From Syntrophorhabdaceae bacterium (GTDB lineage: Bacteria > Desulfobacterota > Syntrophorhabdia > Syntrophorhabdales > Syntrophorhabdaceae), in the NCBI GenBank assembly GCA_026415015.1, contig JAOAHW010000096.1, positions 1 to 19,904 of the forward strand: a DNA stretch of 19,904 nucleotides, read 5' to 3'. The translations under genes were made by a program, and so were the position numbers. The notes beneath the pieces are model-generated. The model did not search any database. It was not told where the DNA came from and was given only the letters and a program-made list of their open reading frames with translations. Positions 1 through 5,860 of this stretch are shown piece by piece; within the stretch, counting starts at the first letter, position 1; each line of letters opens with the position of its first letter.

Positions 1-620
1 AAGGGATTTATCTTTTTTAAGGCATTGAGGTGCCCCCTTGTTATGCCCTCTGGATAGACCAGTGGGACACGAGAACTTACCCTTATTGTTTTTATATGGT
101 CTATGCCGTCGATGGTAGAAAGTATACGATCGAGTTCATCCGATGAAAGCATCATTGGATCACCGCCAGAGACTATTACTTCTTTGATAGAGGCATCTTT
201 TTTTAGATATTCAAAGGTATCACTATAGGATGATTTTATATCAAGTTCTTTGCCTATTAGTCTCTTTCTATTGCAGAACCTGCAGTAGACAGCGCATTGT
301 GTCCCTGTTAAAAAGACACCCCTGCCAGGGTATTTTTTTATAAATGATGGGGTAATAGAGTATTTGCCCTCTATTAGAGGGTCAGCCTCTCCCTTAGGTG
401 CAAGTTCTTTTATGTCCGGGATGCACTGTCTTTTTATGGGACATTCAGGGTTTGTTTTATCTATGAGGTTTAGATAAAACAAGGACACCTTCAGGGGGTA
501 AACCCTTGAAGTATCATTTATCTCTTTTATTTTTCTACTACTTAAGGCTAAATGTCTTTTTAACCCTGATACATGAAAAATGAAAGGGAGGGTATATTTT
601 TTACCCTCCTTGTCTCTCAT
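1..620 (-). CDS. KamA-family radical SAM aminomutase (lysine 2,3-aminomutase-like), 3' end outside window
   Basis: Partial gene: the first 206 codons are present and the rest lies beyond the left edge. The radical SAM cluster motif CAVYCRFC gives Cys109, Cys113 and Cys116, followed by NRKRLIGKE and the SAM-binding VSGGDP (about residues 150-155). The preceding stretch VYPLKVSLFYLNLID is typical of the KamA family, which uses [4Fe-4S], SAM and PLP to move an alpha-amino group to the beta carbon of lysine or glutamate, or of lysine destined for EF-P (EpmB). The PLP lysine would lie outside the window, so the substrate cannot be decided. The ATG at 620 lies 3 bases after the pal stop, suggesting co-transcription. 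The N-terminus is somewhat short for the family. Codons 4-12 lie in an inverted repeat (585-611), so the start is uncertain. No efp or acetyltransferase partner is visible. Confidence 0.85.
   Translation of the reverse strand, partial: MRDKEGKKYTLPFIFHVSGLKRHLALSSRKIKEINDTSRVYPLKVSLFYLNLIDKTNPECPIKRQCIPDIKELAPKGEADPLIEGKYSITPSFIKKYPGRGVFLTGTQCAVYCRFCNRKRLIGKELDIKSSYSDTFEYLKKDASIKEVIVSGGDPMMLSSDELDRILSTIDGIDHIKTIRVSSRVPLVYPEGITRGHLNALKKINP
585..611 (-). terminator. Hairpin overlapping the kamA-like start, possible terminator after pal
   Basis: GGAGGGTA (587-594) and TACCCTCC (602-609) form an 8-bp stem around a 7-base loop. One G-U and one A-T pair extend it to 585/611. Read on the minus strand the hairpin is followed by a T-rich run (CTTTCATTTTTC). 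It could terminate or attenuate transcription after pal, but it lies inside the first codons of the downstream gene as called. It also contains an AAGGAGGG purine run resembling a ribosome-binding site. Confidence 0.4.
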
Positions 621-623
621 CGT

Positions 624-1178
624 CTATTTAATTTGTAGAAAGTGTGCCCTTCTGTTCTTTGCCCATGCCTCTTCATTGTGCCCTGGGTCGAAGGGTCTTT
701 CTTTTCCATAGCTAACGGTCTCTAAGAGCTTTCCATCAACACCGAGATTTATGAGATAATTTTTTGTAGAATCAGCCCTTTTCTGACCAAGGACAAGGTT
801 GTACTCCACAGTCCCCCTCTCGTCACAGTGACCCTCTATCCTCACCTTTTTTCCTGGATTTTCTTTAAACCAATCGAGATTGTTCTTAAGGATCTCTGCA
901 TCATTCGGTCTTATATTGTATTTGTCAAAGTCAAAAAAGATATCTTTTAGCTCAGCTGGTGCTTTCACCACAGGGGCTGCCTTGGGGACCTCTTTTTCAA
1001 CAACAGGTGGAGGAGGTTCTTCTTTCTTAGGCTCCTCTGCCTTTGGTACAACAACCTGGACTTCAGGTGCCTTTGGCTTTTCTGCTTCGGTCTTGACTAC
1101 TTGCTGTGCGCAGCCAAACCCTAAAAACACTCCCACCATTAAAACTAACAGTATTAAGCCAAACCATTTAATCTTCAT
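624..1178 (-). CDS. pal: Peptidoglycan-associated lipoprotein Pal (OmpA-like C-terminal domain)
   Basis: 184 residues. Pal is an outer-membrane lipoprotein that binds peptidoglycan (diaminopimelate) and works with the Tol complex in envelope constriction. It has a hydrophobic signal segment (about residues 6-22) ending FLGFGC; the lipobox is not canonical, but the Cys lies in the right place. A Pro/Lys/Glu/Val-rich linker follows (about 25-75), then an OmpA_C domain with FFDFDKYNIR, VRIEGHCDERGT, YNL, LGQKRADS and the Pal-type ending YGKERPFDPGHNEEAWAKNRRAHF. The ATG at 1178 follows AAGGGGTGG by 4 bases, whereas an in-frame ATG at 1211 would put 11 extra residues ahead of the signal peptide. 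No tolB or ybgF is adjacent; the neighbours are a small lipoprotein upstream and the KamA-like gene 3 bases downstream. Confidence 0.95.
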   Translation of the reverse strand: MKIKWFGLILLVLMVGVFLGFGCAQQVVKTEAEKPKAPEVQVVVPKAEEPKKEEPPPPVVEKEVPKAAPVVKAPAELKDIFFDFDKYNIRPNDAEILKNNLDWFKENPGKKVRIEGHCDERGTVEYNLVLGQKRADSTKNYLINLGVDGKLLETVSYGKERPFDPGHNEEAWAKNRRAHFLQIK

Positions 1179-1247
1179 ATTCCACCCCTTCTTAAAAAAA
1201 TTTTTGGGCATACTCTCTTGACGAGGGTATACCCATTTTTGAAAGCA

Positions 1248-1457
1248 TTACTTTTTCTCAGGTGCTGGAGCTGCCTTCTCAGGTGCTGGAGCTGCCTTCT
1301 CAGGTGCTGGAGCTGCCTTCTCAGGTGCTGGAGCTGCCGGTTTTGCCTCTTCCTTTGGTGGTGCTGGTTTTGGCGGCTCAGCTGATGGCCCGCAGCCCAT
1401 TAATGCGAAACCTGCAAAGAATGTAACTGCTACAAAAAGTACCAACAGTTTTTTCAT
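1248..1457 (-). CDS. Small Ala/Pro/Lys/Glu-rich lipoprotein with seven-residue repeats
   Basis: 69 residues. Signal peptide MKKLLVLFVAVTFFAG followed by FALMGC, a good lipobox-like site, predicts a lipid-anchored envelope protein. The mature part is low complexity: a PPKPAPPKEEAKPA segment, then four copies of AAPAPEK and a final K. There is no catalytic domain, and the extended charged Pro-rich tail suggests a periplasmic spacer or spanner. The function is unknown, although its place 5' of pal, which has a similar Pro/Lys/Glu linker, suggests an envelope role. The ATG at 1457 is preferred: the in-frame GTG at 1464-1466 is part of the strong ribosome-binding site AAAGGAGGTG, which lies 6 bases before this ATG. 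Confidence 0.8.
   Translation of the reverse strand: MKKLLVLFVAVTFFAGFALMGCGPSAEPPKPAPPKEEAKPAAPAPEKAAPAPEKAAPAPEKAAPAPEKK
1255..1338. repeat. Four identical 21-bp tandem repeats inside the small lipoprotein gene
   Basis: The units 1255-1275, 1276-1296, 1297-1317 and 1318-1338 are identical at every base and each encodes seven residues (AAPAPEK). Identity at synonymous positions points to recent slippage or recombination. Copy-number change would alter length in steps of seven residues without breaking the frame. Confidence 0.95.
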
Positions 1458-1485
1458 TATTTTCACCTCCTTTCGTATTTTTTAA

Positions 1486-1518
1486 ATCTGTTTTGATATA
1501 TAATATATCAAAACAGAT
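1486..1518. promoter_or_regulatory. Perfect 33-bp palindrome between pfkB and the small lipoprotein gene
   Basis: ATCTGTTTTGATATAT (16 bases) is followed by a single A and then its exact reverse complement. As RNA it forms a very long AT-rich hairpin. On the minus strand only TTTAAAAAATACG follows, a weak terminator tail; on the plus strand the following bases are also AT-rich. It lies 8 bases past the pfkB stop and 28 bases before the lipoprotein ATG. It could be a weak terminator of pfkB, a cruciform-forming element or a dimeric operator for the lipoprotein-pal unit. Confidence 0.55.
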
Positions 1519-1525
1519 AAGTAAA

Positions 1526-2449
1526 TTAAAATTTTTTTATAGTTACAAATTTTTTTATCTCCTCTACATCTTTTTTTGTCACTAAACTATAGGCATGGTT
1601 CAGTGTTGATGCTGTACCACAGGCAACCCCAAGGGATATGGTTTCTTCAATAGATTCATGCCTGGATAACATAAATACCATGCCTGCTACCAATGAATCC
1701 CCTGCACCCATAGAATTTCTCACCTTTACTGGAGGAGGTATAGCGTGTATTGCACCCTCCTTTGTAATTGTTACTGCCCCCTTTTGCCCCATAGAGACAA
1801 CGATCAACTCAACACTATCCAGTAAGGGGATTGCGCTTTCTATTATTTCTTCCACTTCTTTTATCTGTTTGTTCACAAGCCTGCTGAATTCATGGATATT
1901 CGGTTTTATCATATAGGGATGTGCTTTTATGCTTTTATTTAATACATCGCTATCTGCATCAAGGATTACCTTTACCCCTCTTTCATTGAGGTATGTTATT
2001 ATCTGAGGAAAAAGTGAATCCTTTAAACCCATTGGATAGCCACTACTGATTATTGCATAATTGCCTTGTTGGATAGTCCTTATTTTTTCAAGGAAAAGGG
2101 ATAGGTCTACAGGTGATAACTCAGGGTCAGGGGTACTTATGAGTGTTTTAAGCCTCTTTTTTTTCTGGTGTATAATGATATTTGACCGTGTTTCAGAGTT
2201 TATCCTTATGAAATCACAGATAATCCCCTCATTTATGAGCATGCTCTCTAATTCGAGACCTCTGTATCCGCCAATAAAACCAAGGACAGTGGCTTCACCA
2301 CCCAGCTCTTTTATTACCCTTGAGATATCTATGCCTTTTCCAGATGGGCGTTTGGCTTCATCCACTACCTTGTTTACATCGTCGTAAACAAGTTCCTCCA
2401 CATCCATTGTTATATCAAGGATAGGATTTAGTGTTATCGTATATATCAT
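1526..2449 (-). CDS. pfkB: PfkB-family sugar kinase, probably 6-phosphofructokinase II
   Basis: 307 residues, the usual PfkB length. It would use ATP to phosphorylate fructose 6-phosphate to fructose 1,6-bisphosphate in cytosolic glycolysis. Landmarks are the N-terminal YTITLNPILD, the substrate loop PSGKGIDISRVIKELGG (about 35-51), MIKPNIHEFSRLVN (about 180-193), VVSMGQKGA (about 217-225) and the PfkB signature NSMGAGDS with catalytic Asp251. The stretches IPPPVKVRNSMGAGDS and GVACGTASTLNH resemble E. coli PfkB more than FruK, but 1-phosphofructokinase or tagatose-6-phosphate kinase cannot be excluded from sequence alone. The ATG at 2449 places MIYTITLNP at the N-terminus as in the family; the in-frame ATG at 2485 adds 12 residues with no counterpart. 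The gene is divergent from the FadL-type gene and has no PTS gene beside it, which favours phosphofructokinase. Confidence 0.85.
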   Translation of the reverse strand: MIYTITLNPILDITMDVEELVYDDVNKVVDEAKRPSGKGIDISRVIKELGGEATVLGFIGGYRGLELESMLINEGIICDFIRINSETRSNIIIHQKKKRLKTLISTPDPELSPVDLSLFLEKIRTIQQGNYAIISSGYPMGLKDSLFPQIITYLNERGVKVILDADSDVLNKSIKAHPYMIKPNIHEFSRLVNKQIKEVEEIIESAIPLLDSVELIVVSMGQKGAVTITKEGAIHAIPPPVKVRNSMGAGDSLVAGMVFMLSRHESIEETISLGVACGTASTLNHAYSLVTKKDVEEIKKFVTIKKF

Positions 2450-2474
2450 TGCGGCTTCAGATTTTATATCTAGT

Positions 2475-2516
2475 CTGTAAAACACTGCAAATTTTACAGG
2501 TTGTTTTTTTTATTTT
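2475..2516 (+). terminator. Hairpin with T-run upstream of the FadL-type gene
   Basis: CTGTAAAA (2475-2482) and TTTTACAG (2492-2499) form a perfect 8-bp stem with a 9-base loop, followed on the plus strand by GTTG, eight T, A and six T. This has the form of an intrinsic terminator, but the stem is AT-rich and no plus-strand gene lies upstream. It might attenuate a leader of the FadL-type gene, block antisense transcription from pfkB, or act as an operator in the divergent intergenic region. Confidence 0.4.
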
Positions 2517-2564
2517 TTAATGTTAATAAGTCAAACACAAACATTATATAAAAAAAATAAAAAA

Positions 2565-3743
2565 ATGAAAATAATCTTTATTTTTTTATTCGTTTTTTTT
2601 CCTATCAGTTTATTCGGTGCTGCCTTTTTAATCTACAACCAGGATGTAAAGGCAAACAGCATGGGTATGGCAGTGAGCGCATCGATTGATAATAGTTCTG
2701 CGGTATTCTATAACCCTGCCATACTGCCGGATCTTAAGGGTTTTGGTTTTTTGGCAGGTGACATCATAGCTTACCCGAGGATGACCTATGAAGACCAGTT
2801 AACTGGAGAAAAATATGTCACTAAAACAGGCTCCCATTATATCCCTCATCTATATATGAAATATACAAAAGATAGATTTTCCGCTGGGTTAGGCATATTT
2901 TCCCCTTTTGGTCTCTCAACCCAGTGGCCCAATCACTGGGTAGGTAGATACAATATTGTCTTTGCCCAGATAAAGACGACCTTTATAAACCCTGTTGTGG
3001 CGTACAGGATTAATGACAGGATCTCATTAGGGGGTGGTATTTCCTATGTAGGTAGTTCTGTTGCGTTCAAGAATGCATTAAAACTATCCCCCCTGCCAGA
3101 TGGTGTCTCAAGGCTATCAGGTGACGGAGAAGGGATAGGATACAATGGCGCCATATTGATTAGACTACCTGAGGACATTGCCCTATCTTTAACATACAGG
3201 AGTCCAGTAAAGATAAAATACAGGGGAAGGGCAAATCTTTATCTACCTGCACCGCTTGCACCTGTCTCCACAGGAGCATGGACTACCCTTACTTTGCCCT
3301 TTATGTTTGTAACAGGGATTTCAAAGAAGATAGGCAATCTTGTTTTTGAGGCAGATATCCTCTATACAGGATGGTCATCCATGAGTAACTATGAGATCTC
3401 ATCAGATAATGGGATGGCAGATGGTTTCTTTTATAAAAACTGGCGTAATTCACCAAGCATAGCCCTTGGTATTAGCTATTCTACAGAAAAAACCATAGAG
3501 TTCATGGGCGGTTATATGTTCGACAAGACCCCTATCCCAAAAAAGACCCTTGGCCCTGAACTCCCTGACAGCACAAGACATATATTTACATCCGGTATAA
3601 CATATAAAAAAGGTGATTACAGATTAAACATAGGTTATCAGGCTACTTTTTTTAATGACACAAGGTCGTATATGAAAGGGATGGAAGGCAAATATACAGG
3701 ATTCGCACACCTTTTAATGATAGGCATGGAGTTTGGAAAATAA
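2565..3743 (+). CDS. FadL/OmpP1/TodX-type outer-membrane channel
   Basis: 392 residues. FadL-family beta-barrels carry hydrophobic compounds (long-chain fatty acids, aromatics) across the outer membrane. A signal peptide (MKIIFIFLFVFFPISLFGA) would be cleaved before AFLIYNQDVKANSMG, and the N-terminal hatch follows with AVSASIDNSSAVFYNPA, the family's NPA signature. Further landmarks are GLGIFSPFGLSTQWP, INPVVAYRINDRISLGGGISY, SLTYRSPVKIKYRG and alternating aromatic barrel strands, ending in MIGMEFGK. The ATG at 2565 starts right at the signal peptide; an in-frame ATG at 2520 would add 15 polar residues ahead of it. No clear ribosome-binding site precedes the start, only a long A-rich run. 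The length is near the family norm. The substrate is unknown. The Gate-domain pair begins 14 bases downstream and may share the transcript. Confidence 0.9.
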   Translation: MKIIFIFLFVFFPISLFGAAFLIYNQDVKANSMGMAVSASIDNSSAVFYNPAILPDLKGFGFLAGDIIAYPRMTYEDQLTGEKYVTKTGSHYIPHLYMKYTKDRFSAGLGIFSPFGLSTQWPNHWVGRYNIVFAQIKTTFINPVVAYRINDRISLGGGISYVGSSVAFKNALKLSPLPDGVSRLSGDGEGIGYNGAILIRLPEDIALSLTYRSPVKIKYRGRANLYLPAPLAPVSTGAWTTLTLPFMFVTGISKKIGNLVFEADILYTGWSSMSNYEISSDNGMADGFFYKNWRNSPSIALGISYSTEKTIEFMGGYMFDKTPIPKKTLGPELPDSTRHIFTSGITYKKGDYRLNIGYQATFFNDTRSYMKGMEGKYTGFAHLLMIGMEFGK

Positions 3744-3757
3744 GAGATGATTGGATA

Positions 3758-4195
3758 ATGATGATGGAAAGGGCTGCTGTGAATATAAAAAAGGGGCTTA
3801 TGAATGGCCTGTCTATTACTTTGCTTATGGTAAAGGTCATAGTCCCCTGTTATATAATTATTGAGATTATAAAATATTTTGGCATAATAGGCATAATCAG
3901 CGAGTTTTTCAAGCCCTTCATGAGGTTTTTTGGACTACCTGGCGAGGCTGCCCTGGCTATTATTGCAGGTTATACTATAAACCTCTATGCAGCCATTGCT
4001 GTTCTTTCGCCTCTTAATCTTTCATCTAAAGACATAACGATTGTTGCCCTTATCCTTGGTATATCTCATAGTCTGTCAGTGGAGACACCGGTTACTCAGA
4101 AGACCGGTGTAAATGGATGGGTACTCCTTGTCTTGAGGATATCTTTAAGCCTTTTTGCAGGGGCAGGTTTGAATCTCATATGGAAATTATTTTAG
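3758..4195 (+). CDS. Gate (nucleoside-recognition) domain membrane protein, first of a pair
   Basis: 145 residues, strongly hydrophobic, with about four membrane segments (around residues 20-45, 60-80, 90-108, 120-142). The segment EAALAIIAGYTINLYAAIAVLSP followed by ISHSLSVETP matches the Gate or nucleoside-recognition family (PF07670), found in FeoB, nucleoside transporters and sporulation proteins SpmA/SpmB. The transported or sensed molecule is unknown. It overlaps the next gene by 16 bases, and the two share a His-x4-Glu motif followed by a similar G-NG-LLV-R helix, so they look like paralogous halves. Three consecutive ATG codons at 3758, 3761 and 3764 make the exact start uncertain, and no strong ribosome-binding site is visible. 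Confidence 0.75.
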   Translation: MMMERAAVNIKKGLMNGLSITLLMVKVIVPCYIIIEIIKYFGIIGIISEFFKPFMRFFGLPGEAALAIIAGYTINLYAAIAVLSPLNLSSKDITIVALILGISHSLSVETPVTQKTGVNGWVLLVLRISLSLFAGAGLNLIWKLF

Positions 4196-4605
4196 CGGCA
4201 CTGAAAAACTCAGCACTTCTTACAGCACAACTCCTTTTAATAATATTGCCCCTTACTATATCTTATGAATTTATAAAACACAGGCAGGAGGGTATAGCTA
4301 AAAGGAGGTTTAAATTTTTTGGCATATCTGCAAATGGTCTTATCCCCCTCATGACAGGTATTATAATAGGTCTTACATATGGTGCTGGTATTATAATACA
4401 CTCCATAAGGTCCTCTAATATGGATAAGAAAGAGGCATTCCTCATCCTTCTTTTTTTGTCTATATGCCATGCCATTATAGAGGATACACTTATCTTTGTT
4501 GTAATTGGCGCAAACGGTATTATTTTGATTGTAGCAAGGTTTCTCCTTGCCTTTGTTTTCACCTATATTGCCTATAGATGGCTATTTTTCAAAAAGCCTC
4601 TTTAG
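4180..4605 (+). CDS. Gate (nucleoside-recognition) domain membrane protein, second of a pair
   Basis: 141 residues with about four membrane segments. The order of motifs mirrors its partner upstream: a GIIIGLTYGAGIII segment, a polar SNMDKKEAF loop, then ICHAIIEDT and ANGIILIVARFLLAF. This suggests that two half-proteins assemble in the inner membrane. The start at 4180 overlaps the upstream gene by 16 bases, which implies translational coupling; an in-frame ATG at 4117 would add a 21-residue polar tail lying within the partner's coding sequence and is less likely. The 3' end overlaps the convergent hisS 3' end by 24 bases, leaving no room for a terminator between them. The function is unassigned beyond the family. 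Confidence 0.75.
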   Translation: MEIILAALKNSALLTAQLLLIILPLTISYEFIKHRQEGIAKRRFKFFGISANGLIPLMTGIIIGLTYGAGIIIHSIRSSNMDKKEAFLILLFLSICHAIIEDTLIFVVIGANGIILIVARFLLAFVFTYIAYRWLFFKKPL

Positions 4606-5844
4606 ATTATCAATGAGATTGGTGAGGTTAAGGGGCAGGGTTGTCTGGTTGCTTTGGGCCATGTCCCTTACTGTTATAATACCCTTTTCTACCTCGTCAT
4701 CACCTATTATCATTACTATATCTGCCCCTATGGAATCTGCATATCTCATCTGTGACTTGAGGGACTTTGCATCGGGTAGATAAAAAAACTTGATATTATT
4801 TTCTGTAAAAAGCCTAATCATAGGGACAATAAAGCCCTTTGCCTTATCACCTAAGTATGCCAAAAACACAATTGGACCTTCTTTTTGCATAGATGGGGTC
4901 ATTAAAAGTGCGAGCCTGTCAACGCCTATGGCAAAACCAATCCCTGGGATAGATGGCCCACCCATAGACTGAACAAGGTTATCGTATCTACCCCCGGCAA
5001 GGAAGGCATTCTGGGAGCCAAGACTGCCTGATGTCACCTCAAAGACTGTCCTTGTATAATAATCAAGACCACGGACAAGCCTTTTGTTAATAGACACAGG
5101 GATTTTGAACTCCTCAATATGGGATAAAAAATCCTTAAAATGGAGTTTGCAGGTTTCACAGAGATTGTCAAAGAGCAGGGGTGATGAACCACTTATCTCT
5201 ATGCATACAGGGTTTTTGCAGTCAAAGATCCTCAAAGGGTTTCTCTGAAGCCTTCTTCTACAGTCCTCACAGAGGTCCTGTCTTTTGTCTTCAAAGTACC
5301 CTACTATTAGTCCTTTAAAGTCTTCCCTGCATTCAGGACAACCAACACTATTTATCTCAATGGTATATTCAGTAAGGCCTATAGACTTAAGTATTAGGAA
5401 TATCATCCAGATGATCTCTGCATCAATGATTGGCGCCTCAATACCAAAAACCTCTACATCTATCTGCCTGAACTCCCTGTATCTGCCTTTCTGGGGTCTT
5501 TCATGCCTGAACATAGGGCCTATGGAAAAGAGCTTGCTTATCCTCTCCCTTGCAAATATACCTGTATCAAGGTATGCCCTAACCATCCCAGCCGTTGCCT
5601 CTGGTCTCAGGGTTATTGAATCACCACCTGTATCTCTAAAGGTAAACATCTCCTTTTCCACTATGTCTGTAGTATCCCCTATGCTCCTTATGAAAAGCCC
5701 TGTATTTTCCAGAACTGGTATAATTATCTCTTTGTAGCCAAAGAGACTAAAATATCTCCTAGAGACCTCTTCTATGCGTCTGAACTTTATGACCTCATCC
5801 CCAAAGATGTCCCTGAACCCTCTCAAGCTTTTTATCTTTTCCAT
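4582..5844 (-). CDS. hisS: Histidyl-tRNA synthetase
   Basis: 420 residues, class II aminoacyl-tRNA synthetase that charges tRNA-His in the cytosol. Near the N-terminus is SLRGFRDIFGDE. Motif 1 lies around IIIPVLENTGLFIRSIGDTTD, motif 2 is FRHERPQKGRYREFRQIDVE, the HisA motif is LVRGLDYYTRTVFEV, and motif 3 is AGGRYDNL with GIGFAIGVDRLALL; a C-terminal anticodon-binding domain follows. The insertion domain has Cys pairs (CPEC, CEDC, CKNPVC, CETC), a pattern known in many bacterial HisRS. The ATG at 5844 is chosen, with AGGTG just upstream; an in-frame GTG at 5850 is possible. It lies 16 bases after the ThDP enzyme gene on the same strand. Confidence 0.96.
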   Translation of the reverse strand: MEKIKSLRGFRDIFGDEVIKFRRIEEVSRRYFSLFGYKEIIIPVLENTGLFIRSIGDTTDIVEKEMFTFRDTGGDSITLRPEATAGMVRAYLDTGIFARERISKLFSIGPMFRHERPQKGRYREFRQIDVEVFGIEAPIIDAEIIWMIFLILKSIGLTEYTIEINSVGCPECREDFKGLIVGYFEDKRQDLCEDCRRRLQRNPLRIFDCKNPVCIEISGSSPLLFDNLCETCKLHFKDFLSHIEEFKIPVSINKRLVRGLDYYTRTVFEVTSGSLGSQNAFLAGGRYDNLVQSMGGPSIPGIGFAIGVDRLALLMTPSMQKEGPIVFLAYLGDKAKGFIVPMIRLFTENNIKFFYLPDAKSLKSQMRYADSIGADIVMIIGDDEVEKGIITVRDMAQSNQTTLPLNLTNLIDNLKRLFEK

Positions 5845-5860
5845 ATGCACCTACTCTATA

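Noticed and set aside
880..1221. Plus-strand open frame of 113 codons antisense to pal
   Set aside because: It mirrors pal, whose protein motifs are unmistakable; the antisense product is a low-complexity Ser/Gly/Thr sequence with no recognisable domain.
1224..1235. GGGTATACCC palindrome between the small lipoprotein and pal as a terminator
   Set aside because: With a minimal loop it leaves only three base pairs, and pal is likely co-transcribed.
1255..1338. CRISPR-like repeat array
   Set aside because: The units are contiguous with no spacers, and they encode a protein repeat in frame.
1464..1466. GTG as start of the small lipoprotein
   Set aside because: These bases are the end of the ribosome-binding site AAAGGAGGTG; the ATG at 1457 has proper spacing.
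5285..5737. Plus-strand open frame of 150 codons inside hisS
   Set aside because: It is antisense to the invariant class II motifs of hisS; the product resembles no family.
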